Source: an uncultured Reyranella sp. (GTDB lineage Bacteria > Pseudomonadota > Alphaproteobacteria > Reyranellales > Reyranellaceae). Taken from it: a DNA stretch of 64,000 nucleotides. Position 1 is the stretch's first letter; every line of letters starts with the position of its first letter. The position numbers and the translations under genes were made by a program. Shown here piece after piece: positions 29,096 to 37,494 of the stretch. The DNA is taken from contig NZ_CAMFKM010000009.1 in assembly GCF_945957355.1 (NCBI RefSeq), positions 62,001 to 126,000 of the forward strand. The letters are read 5' to 3'. Below the pieces are notes generated by a model. It was given only the letters and a program-made list of their open reading frames with translations. It did not search any database and was not told the DNA's origin.

Positions 29096-29866
29096 CTACT
29101 CGACGAAGGCCTTTTCGACCACGAACTCGCCCGGGGTCGTCGTGCTGCCCTCAGCAAGTCCCATGCCTTCGAGCAGGGCGCGGATATCGGCCAGCATCTG
29201 GACCGAGCCGCAGAGCATGAACCGGTCGTTCTCGCGCGACATCGGCGGCAGGCCGACCTCCTTGGCCAGGGTACCGTTCTCGATCAGGTGGGAGATGCGG
29301 CCGCGATACTTGAAGGGCTCGCGGGTGACGGTCGGGTAGTAGATGAGCTTGTCGCGCACCATGTCGCCCAGGATCTCGTCGGCCGGCAGCTCGTCGGCCA
29401 GCGCCGAGCGGTAAGCGAGGTCTCGGACATGGCGGCAGCCATGGACCAGAATGACCTTTTCGAAGCGCTCGTAGACGTCCGGGTCGCGCACGATCGACAG
29501 GAACGGGGCGAGGCCGGTGCCGGTGCCCAGCAGGTAGAGGTTGCGGCCGGGGGTGAGGCTGTCGAGCAGCAGGGTACCGACCGCCTTGGCGCCGACCAGG
29601 ACGCGATCGCCGGGCGACAGGTTCTTGAGATGCGAGGTGAGCTTGCCGTCGGGCACCTTGATCGAGAAGAACTCCAGCTCGTCCACGTAGTGCGGGCTGG
29701 CGATCGAGTAGGCCCGCAGCACCGGCTTGCCCTCGACCTTCAGGCCGATCATCGTGAACTGGCCGCTGGCGAAGCGGAAACCCTTATCCCGGGTTGTCCG
29801 GAAGCTGAACAATTCGTCGGTCCAGTGATGCACCGACAATACGGTCTCGTTCCTCAACGCACTCAC
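29096..29866 (-). CDS. fpr: Ferredoxin-NADP+ reductase (bacterial FPR type)
   Basis: FAD enzyme passing electrons between NADPH and ferredoxin or flavodoxin, 256 residues from a GTG at 29866 with TAGGAG upstream. The FAD-binding motif is RAYSIASPHY near residue 53, the NADP-binding GTGTGLAPFLSI near 110, and the adenine-binding region FMLCGSVQMLADI near 215. The C-terminus EFVVEKAFVE is the aromatic-poor ending of the bacterial subclass. It is monocistronic. A 15-base imperfect direct repeat lies just upstream of the start (29873-29887 and 29897-29911). Confidence 0.9.
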   Translation of the reverse strand: MSALRNETVLSVHHWTDELFSFRTTRDKGFRFASGQFTMIGLKVEGKPVLRAYSIASPHYVDELEFFSIKVPDGKLTSHLKNLSPGDRVLVGAKAVGTLLLDSLTPGRNLYLLGTGTGLAPFLSIVRDPDVYERFEKVILVHGCRHVRDLAYRSALADELPADEILGDMVRDKLIYYPTVTREPFKYRGRISHLIENGTLAKEVGLPPMSRENDRFMLCGSVQMLADIRALLEGMGLAEGSTTTPGEFVVEKAFVE

Positions 29867-30111
29867 GCGGAAACTCCTACGCAACGGGCCGGCGCCACGC
29901 CGACGCAACGGATATAGTGCAGTGCAGCAAAAATAGCCAGATGCGCGAGTAATTCGCAATGGCAAGGATGTCGCGTTTCGGACGCCTCTCGGAGCAGGAA
30001 TTGCTGCGAAGACCGGCCACCTCGCAGCTTCTTTGCCAGGAGGCCTGATCGGCTCGCGGACGGGTGCCGGCGTCCTATACTCGGCTGAACCGGTGAGTGA
30101 GGTCGCGTGCG

Positions 30112-30846
30112 ATGAGGCGGATTGTTGCGCTGCTGGGTACGGTGCTGCTGCTCCTCTCCCCGTCGGTACGGGCGGCAGAGCCCGTGGACATGCTGCTCGT
30201 GCTGGCGGCCGACGTGTCGCGCAGCGTGACCGAGCCCAAGTTCAGGCTTCAGCGCGAAGGCGCCGCGGCTGCCATCACCCACCCCGACGTGGTGCGGGCC
30301 ATCACCTCGGGGCCCCACCGGCGCATCGCCATATGCTTCGTCGAATGGGCGTCCGCCAACATGCAGAACGTCGTCATCGACTGGACGGTGATCGGCGACG
30401 GCGCCTCTGCGCGCCGTTTCGGCGACAGGCTGATCGAGACTCCGCGCTCCTTTGCCGGCAGCACCTCGATCAGCGCTGCCATCGACTTCGCGGTGAGACA
30501 GTTCGAGCGTGCGCCGTTCGACTCGGACCGGCGGGTCATCGATGTGTCGGGCGACGGCAATAACATCGCAGGGCGCCTGGTGAGCGACGCGCGCGACGAT
30601 GCCGTGTCGAAGAACATCACGATCAACGCGCTGGTGATCCTGACGCCGATCGAGGAGGCGTTCCGGCCCGAGCACACGAACCCGCCGGGTGGCCTCGAAA
30701 AATACTTTCAGGACAACGTCATCGGCGGCCCTGGTGCCTTCACGATCGTCGCCGAGAACCACGGGGCGTTCGGCCGGTCGATGACGAAGAAGCTGATCCA
30801 GGAGATCGCGGGATTGCCGCGCTCCCGAATCGCGGCTGCGGACTGA
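30112..30846 (+). CDS. DUF1194 protein with a von Willebrand A-like domain
   Basis: A 244-residue secreted protein. The signal peptide is MRRIVALLGTVLLLLSPSVRA, and the mature part begins with a von Willebrand A-like fold (VDMLLVLAADVSRSVTEPKF) whose metal-ion-dependent adhesion motif DxSxS is altered to DVSRS. RVIDVSGDGNNIAGRLVSDA near residue 150 is the family's second landmark. DUF1194 proteins are of unknown function. The ATG at 30112 is preceded by GAGG; a GTG at 30097 is an alternative. The stop abuts the convergent Bug gene with no intervening base. Confidence 0.85.
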   Translation: MRRIVALLGTVLLLLSPSVRAAEPVDMLLVLAADVSRSVTEPKFRLQREGAAAAITHPDVVRAITSGPHRRIAICFVEWASANMQNVVIDWTVIGDGASARRFGDRLIETPRSFAGSTSISAAIDFAVRQFERAPFDSDRRVIDVSGDGNNIAGRLVSDARDDAVSKNITINALVILTPIEEAFRPEHTNPPGGLEKYFQDNVIGGPGAFTIVAENHGAFGRSMTKKLIQEIAGLPRSRIAAAD

Positions 30847-31848
30847 CTATTCTGCCGTCGCGCCCGACGCCTTGATGATGGGCAGCCATAGCGCCTGGTC
30901 GTCGGCGATCAGCTTGCGGGCGGCGGCCGGCGTGTCGGGCGGCAGGACCTCGAAGCCCTGGACCAGGAGCTTCTCTTTTACTTCCGGCATCTGGGCGATG
31001 CGGCCAATCTCGGCGTTGAGGCGCGCCACGATCGGCGCGGGCGTGCCGGTCGGCACGGCGAAGCCCAGCCATGTCGCCACGACATAGTCCGGGATGCCCG
31101 TCTCCATCATGGTCGGCACCTCGGGCAGGATGACCGAACGATCCTTCGTGGTGACGGCCAGCGCCTTCAGCTTGCCGGCCTTGATCTGGCTCACGACCGT
31201 CGGCGCATTGAAGAAGCCCGTGGTGACCTCGCCATTGATCACGGCGAGGACGGCGGCCGGCGCGCCGCGATACGGGACGTGCTGCAGTTTGACGCCGGTG
31301 CGCTGCTCCAGGATGACGCCCGACATGTGCAGGCTGCTGCCTACGCCGCTCGACCCGTAGGTGAGTTCGCCCGGCTTGGCCCGGGCCTGCGCGATCACGT
31401 CGGCGACGGTGTTTGCCGGATTGGCGGTCGACACGACCATGACGTTCGTGAGGATGCCCGTCGTCGCTACCGGGATGAGATCCTTCAGCGGATCGTAGCC
31501 CGGCGCCTTGTAGAGACCCATGTTGAAGACGGTTGCGCCCTGCGAGGTGAGGAGCAGCGTGTAGCCGTCGGCCGGCGCCCGCGCGCCTTCCGCAGTGCCC
31601 AGCAGGCCGCCGGCGCCACCCTTGTTGTCGATTACGACCGGTTGGCCCAGCACCTTCGCGAGCTGCTCGCCGAAGGTCCGGCCGACCGTGTCGGCGCCGG
31701 AGCCTGCGGCGAACGGGATGATCATCCGGATCGGGCGATCCGGCCAGTCGGCGGCCTGCGCCGCGCCTGTTGCGAGCATTGGCGAAGCGAGAAGCAACGC
31801 GCCCATCAGGACATGCCGACGTGTCAGAACCTGGCGTGACGAATCCAT
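30847..31848 (-). CDS. Bug-type (TctC family) solute-binding protein
   Basis: A 333-residue periplasmic binding protein. The signal (RRHVLMGALLLASPMLATG, cleavage near AAQAAD) is followed by WPDRPIRMIIPFAAGSGADT. The family signatures PVVIDNKGGAGGLLGT and TYGSSGVGSSLHMSGVIL are present. It is the second orphan Bug receptor in the window and is only distantly similar to the one at 22,954. No TctAB genes are near. Ligand unknown. Confidence 0.88.
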   Translation of the reverse strand: MDSSRQVLTRRHVLMGALLLASPMLATGAAQAADWPDRPIRMIIPFAAGSGADTVGRTFGEQLAKVLGQPVVIDNKGGAGGLLGTAEGARAPADGYTLLLTSQGATVFNMGLYKAPGYDPLKDLIPVATTGILTNVMVVSTANPANTVADVIAQARAKPGELTYGSSGVGSSLHMSGVILEQRTGVKLQHVPYRGAPAAVLAVINGEVTTGFFNAPTVVSQIKAGKLKALAVTTKDRSVILPEVPTMMETGIPDYVVATWLGFAVPTGTPAPIVARLNAEIGRIAQMPEVKEKLLVQGFEVLPPDTPAAARKLIADDQALWLPIIKASGATAE

Positions 31849-31952
31849 GTCGGCTCCTCCCGGGAGAATCGTCTGAGGCCCGCGTTGTTCGCGACCCGCG
31901 TTGGACGCAACACTACTCTCAGGGGCGCGCCGATGTCAGGTCCCTCGCACGA

Positions 31953-31976
31953 AAGCCGCGCAACGGGGCGCGGCTT
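31953..31976 (-). terminator. Terminator hairpin downstream of the family 5 binding-protein gene
   Basis: A perfect 9-bp stem, AAGCCGCGC (31953-31961) with GCGCGGCTT (31968-31976), and a 6-base loop. Read on the minus strand the stem ends in CTTTCG, giving a short T run. It lies 31 bases beyond the stop of the binding-protein gene and separates it from the next minus-strand gene. Confidence 0.6.
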
Positions 31977-32006
31977 CCGGCAGTCCTGAGGCTTTCGCGG
32001 CGCCGG

Positions 32007-33599
32007 CTACTTGTCCAGCCAGACGTCCTCGAAGCGCGAGCCGTTATAGAGGCTGTTCACCATCGGGCGGAAACCCTTCACGTAGGGGTGCCAGCAGGTT
32101 CCCGAGGCATTCCACATGATGATCGGGCGGAAACCCTCCTCGAGGATCTGTTTGTCGATCTCCCAGACGAGCTTCTTGCGCTTCTCGATGTCGCGCTCGG
32201 CTGACTGGATCGGGAAGAGCTTCTCGATTTCGGGGTTGCAGTAGCCGACATAGTTGCGCTCCGACTTGCAAGCGTAGTGCTCGAAGTAGGTCTGGTCGGG
32301 ATCGTCGACGCCATTGCCGGTCGTGTTGAGGCCGACCGAGTAATCCTTGCGGGCGACCTTGTTGAACCACAGAGCCGTGTCGACCAGGTCGAGCTCGCCG
32401 TCGATGTAGATCTCCTTGAGCTGGTCGATCAGGATCACCGCCGGATCGCGATAGAGCAGGTGGTTGCGGGTCGAGACCTTGAGCTTCAGCCTGTTGTCGG
32501 GACCGTAGCCGGCCTTCTTCATGAGGGCCTGCGCTTCGGTGCGATTCTTGGCGACATCGGGCCCGTATCCCTGGACCGTGTCGAACAACTCCTTGGGCAT
32601 GCCCCAGACGCCGCCCGGCGCCGGCTCCATGACGCCGCCGGCCTCGCCGGCGCCCTGGGCCAGGATGTTGATGAAGGATTGCCGGTCGATGGTGAGCAGC
32701 ATTGCGCGGCGAATGTCGGCATTGTTGAAGGGCGGCGCCTCGCTGTTCACGATCAGGTTGGTGCTGTTGTTCATCGGCGCCACCTCGCAGACGGCGGTCG
32801 AGGCCTGCGCCTTGATGTCCTTGAGCAGCGGGATGGTGACGGCATAGGGCGAGGTCATGTCGAAGCGGCCCGAGACGAAGCCCAGCATGGCCGTGCCGCG
32901 CGCCGGTACGATCGGCATCTCGATCGCGTCGAGATAGGGTTTGCCCTTCTTGAAGTAGTCCGGGTTACGGACCAGCTTCACGATTTCCTTCTGCTTGAAC
33001 TCGGCCAGCTTGAAGGGACCGGTGCCGATCGGCTTGGTGCGCATCTGCGCCGTCGGCACATGGCACGAATAGACGGGGCTGTAGCCCGAGGCGAGCAGGA
33101 TCAGCAGCGAGGGCTGCGGCTGGCCGAGATGGAAGGTCACCTCGCGGTCTCCGTTGGTGGTGACCTCCTTGAGGTTCCAGTACCAGGAGGTGCGCGGATT
33201 CTTGCGCAACTTCTGGGTCTCGCTCTTGCCCGTCAGCATGTCCCAGGTGCACTTCACGTCGGCCGAGGTGAAGGGCTTGCCGTCATGCCACTTTGCATTG
33301 CCGACTAGCTTGAAGGTCAGCTTCTTGCCGTCCTCGCTCCAGGACCAGCTCTCGGCCAGGTCAGGCCGGATCGTTTCGAGGCTGTTCTGCGGAATTTGCT
33401 GATCAAAGACGACGAGGTTGTTGTAGAGCCCCATGAAGGGCACGACCGTCGAGGTCGTCGCTTCCTCGTGGATCGAAGTGCTCGGCGGATTGTCCGCGAT
33501 GTACATCTTGAAAGTGCCGCCGCTCTTCTGAGCGAGCGCCGGTCCGGCCGCCAGGCCCAGTGCCGCCACGACACCGAGGAATCCGATCGATAGACGCAT
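32007..33599 (-). CDS. Family 5 (peptide/nickel-type) ABC transporter substrate-binding protein
   Basis: A 530-residue extracytoplasmic binding protein of the DppA/OppA class. The signal peptide is IGFLGVVAALGLAAGPALAQ. The mature region has ESWSWSEDGKKLTFKL near residue 90, then NAKWHDGKPFTSADVKCTWDML, the PROSITE-type family 5 signature. The ATG at 33599 is preceded by GGGGAGGATT. No permease or ATPase genes of this class are adjacent, and the PhnCE genes upstream belong to another family. It may work with a distant permease or be transcribed after phnE. Confidence 0.88.
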   Translation of the reverse strand: MRLSIGFLGVVAALGLAAGPALAQKSGGTFKMYIADNPPSTSIHEEATTSTVVPFMGLYNNLVVFDQQIPQNSLETIRPDLAESWSWSEDGKKLTFKLVGNAKWHDGKPFTSADVKCTWDMLTGKSETQKLRKNPRTSWYWNLKEVTTNGDREVTFHLGQPQPSLLILLASGYSPVYSCHVPTAQMRTKPIGTGPFKLAEFKQKEIVKLVRNPDYFKKGKPYLDAIEMPIVPARGTAMLGFVSGRFDMTSPYAVTIPLLKDIKAQASTAVCEVAPMNNSTNLIVNSEAPPFNNADIRRAMLLTIDRQSFINILAQGAGEAGGVMEPAPGGVWGMPKELFDTVQGYGPDVAKNRTEAQALMKKAGYGPDNRLKLKVSTRNHLLYRDPAVILIDQLKEIYIDGELDLVDTALWFNKVARKDYSVGLNTTGNGVDDPDQTYFEHYACKSERNYVGYCNPEIEKLFPIQSAERDIEKRKKLVWEIDKQILEEGFRPIIMWNASGTCWHPYVKGFRPMVNSLYNGSRFEDVWLDK

Positions 33600-33662
33600 G
33601 AATACAATCCTCCCCAACCCAATTGCAGAGAGGATGACGTGGTGTGGCCGCGGCGTCGAGAG

Positions 33663-33679
33663 CGCCAGTCCGGCTGGCG
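33663..33679 (-). terminator. Weak hairpin after phnE
   Basis: A 6-bp stem, CGCCAG (33663-33668) with CTGGCG (33674-33679), and a 5-base loop just beyond the phnE stop. There is no T run on the minus strand, so it may stabilise mRNA or terminate weakly before the binding-protein gene. Confidence 0.35.
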
Positions 33680-33686
33680 AATTATC

Positions 33687-34481
33687 CTATCGGATCATGG
33701 CACGCAGTTTCGACGACATGAGGTCGGCGGCAAGCACGAGGATCAGGATCACGATGACACAGGCCGCCGTGTCCTCGTAGGCGAAGAGCTTCATCGAGCT
33801 GATCAGTTCGAAGCCGATGCCGCCCGCACCAACCATGCCCAGCACCGTCGACACGCGGATGTTGGTTTCGAAGCGATAGAGCACGACCCCGATCCAGGCC
33901 GGAAGGACCTGTGGCAATACGCCGAACACGATCCGTTGCAGCGTGCTCGCGCCGGCTGCGCGCAGAGCGTCGAGCGGGCCTTCGTCGATTTCCTCGATCG
34001 CCTCGGCGAAGAACTTGCCCAGCATGCCGGCGCCGTGCAGCGCGATCGCCAGCACGCCCGCGAACGGGCCGAGGCCCACGGCGGCTACGAAGATCAGCGC
34101 CAGGATGATCTCGTTGATGCCGCGCATCACGTTCAGGACCTGGCGCAGCCCATGGAACACCCAGGCATAGGGCGAGAGGTTTCGCGCCGCGAAGAAGCAG
34201 ACCGGCAGGGCCAGCACGATGCCGAGCAGCGTGCCCCACAGCGCGATCTGCACGGTCTCGATGGCGGGCTGCACCAGCTTCTGCATGAAGGCGAAGTTGG
34301 GTGGCAGCATGCGGCCGATGAAATCGCCGATCCAGGGCAGACCCTCGACGAAGCCGGACACGCTGAGGCGCGTGCCGACGGCCGACCACCAGAGCGCGGC
34401 GATCGTGAGGCCCCCGATCGGGACCATGATCCACCAGCCGAGCGGACCGCGCGGCTTGTTGACGACGAACTGCAGGGACAT
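33687..34481 (-). CDS. phnE: Phosphonate-type ABC transporter permease PhnE
   Basis: A 264-residue inner-membrane permease with about six hydrophobic segments. The segment FAFMQKLVQPAIETVQIALWGT precedes the core. The cytoplasmic EAA loop that contacts the ATPase is GPLDALRAAGASTLQRIVFG near residue 170, and the C-terminal VLGMVGAGGIGFELISS is characteristic of PhnE. It starts two bases after the phnC stop. Its substrate is set by the PhnD-like protein and could be a phosphonate, phosphite or related oxyanion. Confidence 0.88.
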   Translation of the reverse strand: MSLQFVVNKPRGPLGWWIMVPIGGLTIAALWWSAVGTRLSVSGFVEGLPWIGDFIGRMLPPNFAFMQKLVQPAIETVQIALWGTLLGIVLALPVCFFAARNLSPYAWVFHGLRQVLNVMRGINEIILALIFVAAVGLGPFAGVLAIALHGAGMLGKFFAEAIEEIDEGPLDALRAAGASTLQRIVFGVLPQVLPAWIGVVLYRFETNIRVSTVLGMVGAGGIGFELISSMKLFAYEDTAACVIVILILVLAADLMSSKLRAMIR

Positions 34482-34483
34482 GG

Positions 34484-35326
34484 TCAGGCCCTCTCTTCGA
34501 CCGAGGCGGCGGAGGCTGCGAGCGCAATCTCGGCTTCCGCCGCGGCGCGGCGGCGTTCCGTAAGACGCTGCGCGGCGTCGAGCACGTTGGGATCGTCAAG
34601 GCCGGGATAGATGCTGCGGATCACGTCGCCGCTCACGCCCGCCGGCGCGCCGTCATAGACGACGCGGCCGGCCGAGAGGCCGACGACACGTTCGGCGAAC
34701 TCGAGCGCATAGTCGATCTGGTGGAGATTGCAGAGGACGGCGATGTTCGATTCCTTGCAGCTCTTCTTCAGGTAGTTCAGCACGGTGCGCGAGGTCTTGG
34801 GATCGAGGCTCGCCACGGGCTCGTCCGCCAGCATGAACTTGGGCTGCTGGGCGAGGGCGCGGGCGATGCCGACCCGCTGCTGCTCGCCACCCGATAATGC
34901 GTCAGCGCGATTGCGGGCCTTGTGATCCATCGCCACCTGTTCGAGGCAGTGCATCGCGATCTTCACGTCGGCCTCGGGGAAGAGCTGCAGGCTGCTGAGG
35001 ATCGGCGAAAGGTCGGCCATGCGGCCGACCAGCACGTTCTTCAGGACCGACAGACGCTTCACCAGATTGTGCTGCTGGAAGATCATGGCGACGTTGCGCC
35101 GGAGCAGGCGCAGGTCGCGGCGGTTGGACGACAGCGACGTGCCGTCGACCACGATGTCGCCGGCGGTCGGCTCGATCAGCCGGTTGATGCAGCGCAGCAG
35201 GGTCGATTTGCCGGCTCCCGATGGTCCCAGCACGACGACGAACTCGCCGGGCCGGATCGAGAGGCTGACATCGTGCAGCGCCTGGTGGTCGCCATAGGAT
35301 TTGGCGAGGCCGCGGATTTCGATCAT
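34484..35326 (-). CDS. phnC: Phosphonate-type ABC transporter ATP-binding protein PhnC
   Basis: A 280-residue ATPase. Walker A is VLGPSGAGKSTLLRCINRL near residue 33, then MIFQQHNLVKRLSVLKNVLVGR, which is diagnostic of PhnC. The signature is ALSGGEQQRVGIARAL, Walker B FMLADEPVASLDP, and the switch region CNLHQIDYA. A 25-residue tail rich in alanine and arginine (RLTERRRAAAEAEIALAAS) is longer than usual. It lies between phnD (30-base gap) and phnE. Confidence 0.92.
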   Translation of the reverse strand: MIEIRGLAKSYGDHQALHDVSLSIRPGEFVVVLGPSGAGKSTLLRCINRLIEPTAGDIVVDGTSLSSNRRDLRLLRRNVAMIFQQHNLVKRLSVLKNVLVGRMADLSPILSSLQLFPEADVKIAMHCLEQVAMDHKARNRADALSGGEQQRVGIARALAQQPKFMLADEPVASLDPKTSRTVLNYLKKSCKESNIAVLCNLHQIDYALEFAERVVGLSAGRVVYDGAPAGVSGDVIRSIYPGLDDPNVLDAAQRLTERRRAAAEAEIALAASAASVEERA

Positions 35327-35356
35327 GGGTCGATCTCCCTGGGAGCAGGCGTATGG

Positions 35357-36232
35357 CTACTTCTGCTTCTTGAGATCGATGTTCGCGAGCTTCGCGGTCT
35401 CGCGGACGATGTCGTAGGCCTGGTCGTTGGTTTCCTTGAAGCCGTTCAGCTTGCCCTGGTCGGACCAGTTCAGATCCTTGATCGAGAGGAAGGCGGCCTT
35501 CACCTTGGCCTTCGTTTCCGGCGACAGATCCTTGCGCCAGACCATCGGCGATTCCGGAATCGGCGGCGATTCCCACACCACCTGGATCTGGTCGGCCTTG
35601 ATGTGGCCCTTGGCGATGGCGGCATCGAGGATGCGGTCGGCGATTGTCGCGGCATCGACCTTGCCGTTGGCCACGGCCAGCGCGTTGGCGTCGTGCGCGC
35701 CGGTGAAGATCACCGTTTTGAAATCGCGCTTGGGCTCGATGCCCGCCTTGAGCAGGCCCGCCAGCGGGAAGGCATAGCCCGAGGTCGAGGCCGGGTCGAC
35801 GAAAGCGAAGTTCTTGCCCTTGAGATCGTCGAGCGTTTTGATGCCGCTCGATTTCAGGGCGATGATCTTGGAGTGATAGTAAGTGCGGCCGGCCTTGGCA
35901 GTCTCGGCGATCGCGAAGGCCTCGACCGGCGTCACGGTGGTGGCCAGCACGTAGGAGAAGGGCCCGAGATAGGCGATGTCGAGATGCTTGGCGCGCAGCG
36001 CCTCGATGACGCCGTTATAGTCGGTGGCGACGAAGCCCTGGACCTTCATCCCGGAGTTCTTCTCGACGGCGTCGAGGATGTCCTTGCTTTGCGCGAGCAT
36101 CGCCCGCGAGTCCTCGGAGGGGATCAGGCCGACCTTCAGGACCTGCTGGGCCTGGGCGGTGCCGAAGGGTCCACCGGCCAGCAGCGAGCCCGCGGTGAGA
36201 AGCCCGAAATCGCGACGCGTCATCCTCGTCAT
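35357..36232 (-). CDS. phnD: Phosphonate/phosphite-type substrate-binding protein PhnD
   Basis: Periplasmic binding protein, 291 residues. Its twin-arginine-like signal starts MTRMTRRDFGLLTAGSLLAG. The mature protein reads LKVGLIPSEDSRAMLAQSKDIL and has the PhnD landmarks TDYNGVIEALRAKHLDIAYLG near residue 68 and GKNFAFVDPASTSGYAFPLAGL near 140, where the serine-threonine-serine loop binds the phosphonate group. The start at 36232 follows GGAGGAAGCAA. It is encoded between the iron-type dehydrogenase and phnC. Confidence 0.9.
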   Translation of the reverse strand: MTRMTRRDFGLLTAGSLLAGGPFGTAQAQQVLKVGLIPSEDSRAMLAQSKDILDAVEKNSGMKVQGFVATDYNGVIEALRAKHLDIAYLGPFSYVLATTVTPVEAFAIAETAKAGRTYYHSKIIALKSSGIKTLDDLKGKNFAFVDPASTSGYAFPLAGLLKAGIEPKRDFKTVIFTGAHDANALAVANGKVDAATIADRILDAAIAKGHIKADQIQVVWESPPIPESPMVWRKDLSPETKAKVKAAFLSIKDLNWSDQGKLNGFKETNDQAYDIVRETAKLANIDLKKQK

Positions 36233-36265
36233 TTGCTTCCTCCATATTTTCTTTTCTTTGACTGA

Positions 36266-37408
36266 CTAAGCGGCCATTTCGGCCAACAGCGCCTCCCGGC
36301 GTCCGATGAAGTTGCGCCCGCGGTCCCCCGCCAGCGCGTCGTCGACAAGACGCGACCAGTCGCGGGCGGCGATGCCGTGTGCCGTGGCATCCGGCGAGAT
36401 GCCGAGTTTCGTAAGGAATGCCTCGAGCCGCGCGGCACCTGCACCAAGGTCGTTGCCGAAGATGCGTCGCAGCGAGGCGTCGCAGGCGGCGTCGCAGCCG
36501 GCCACGGCGCGCATCACCATGGGCAGGCTGAACGAGCAGGCGATGCCGTGCGGCACGCCATGGTGCAGAGTCAGATGATAGGACAGCGAATGTGCGAGCG
36601 CGGTGCGGGTGTTCGAGAAGGCGAGGCCCGCGAACAGGCTGGCGCGCGCCAGGCGCGTGCGCAGCGCTTCGTTCGTGAGATCGTCAGCCAGCAGCGGCAG
36701 GGCCTCGATCACCTCGCGCGCGGCAACCTCTGCCAGCGAACTCGACACGGGATTGGCATTGACGTTCCAGATGCTTTCGAGCGCATGGCTGAGCGCATCG
36801 AGTCCGGTGCTGATTGTGATCGCGCGCGGCAGGCCGAGCGTCAGCAGCGGATCGACCAAGGCGGCCTCGGGATAGAGCGTCTCGCGGGCCAGCGAGTATT
36901 TCTTCATCGCCTGCGTGTCCCACACCGTGGCCCAGGAGGTCACCTCGCTGCCGGTGCCCGCGGTGGTGGGAACGGCGATGATCGGTGTCCGCCCCAGCGC
37001 CTCGCCATCCCGGCCGGTGGCGAGGTGCCGTCTCACCACCTCGAAGTCGCCCGACGCGGCAGCCAGGACCTTGGCGGCATCCATCACCGAGCCGCCGCCC
37101 AGCGCCACGATCGCCTCGACGGGACGCGTCGCCGCGGCATAGGCCCGGCAGGACTCCGTGAGGCCGACGAAATCGGGATTGGGCCCGATATTGCCCACTG
37201 TCACGGCCGGGGCGCCGGCCTGGCCGACGACGCGGCGCGCGAGATCGGCGAAGACCCCACCGCCATTGGCGTCGTCGTAGGTGACGAGACAATAGGCCCG
37301 GCCGGCCAGCACCTTGCCCAGCGTCTCGAAGACGCCGGCGCCGAACTTCACGTCGACCGGATTACGGTAGCGCCACATCCGCGCGTCACTCCCATGGCTC
37401 ACTGGCAT
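36266..37408 (-). CDS. Iron-containing alcohol dehydrogenase of a phosphonate cluster (PsrA-like)
   Basis: Group III NAD-dependent dehydrogenase. WRYRNPVDVKFGAG opens the domain. The NAD-binding motif is ALGGGSVMDAAKVLA (around residues 100-114), TPIIAVPTTAGTGSEVTSW follows, and the metal ligands lie in STGLDALSHALESIW (Asp, His) and SYHLTLHHGVPHGIACS (two His). Related proteins in phosphonate clusters are annotated PsrA or phosphonoacetaldehyde reductase; a substrate such as phosphonoacetaldehyde or hydroxyethylphosphonate is inference. It is first in the operon with phnD, phnC and phnE. The start is uncertain: ATG 37408 was chosen, GTG 37402 and ATG 37378 (after GGGAG) are alternatives. Confidence 0.82.
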   Translation of the reverse strand: MPVSHGSDARMWRYRNPVDVKFGAGVFETLGKVLAGRAYCLVTYDDANGGGVFADLARRVVGQAGAPAVTVGNIGPNPDFVGLTESCRAYAAATRPVEAIVALGGGSVMDAAKVLAAASGDFEVVRRHLATGRDGEALGRTPIIAVPTTAGTGSEVTSWATVWDTQAMKKYSLARETLYPEAALVDPLLTLGLPRAITISTGLDALSHALESIWNVNANPVSSSLAEVAAREVIEALPLLADDLTNEALRTRLARASLFAGLAFSNTRTALAHSLSYHLTLHHGVPHGIACSFSLPMVMRAVAGCDAACDASLRRIFGNDLGAGAARLEAFLTKLGISPDATAHGIAARDWSRLVDDALAGDRGRNFIGRREALLAEMAA

Positions 37409-37466
37409 TGCCTTGTCGGCTTTTGACAATCCTCCGGCCGTTACTCACATTTATCCAATTCAAACA

Positions 37467-37487
37467 TTCTCGGATTGGCATTGAGAA
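37467..37487. promoter_or_regulatory. Candidate LysR-type operator in the divergent promoter region
   Basis: TTCTC (37467-37471) and GAGAA (37483-37487) form a perfect inverted repeat around an 11-base centre, the geometry of LysR T-N11-A boxes. It overlaps a second inverted pair, CCAAT (37455-37459) and ATTGG (37474-37478). The site lies 7 bases before the lysR-type start and upstream of the divergent dehydrogenase-phnDCE operon, where such regulators normally bind to control both directions. Confidence 0.45.
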
Positions 37488-37494
37488 AATCAAT

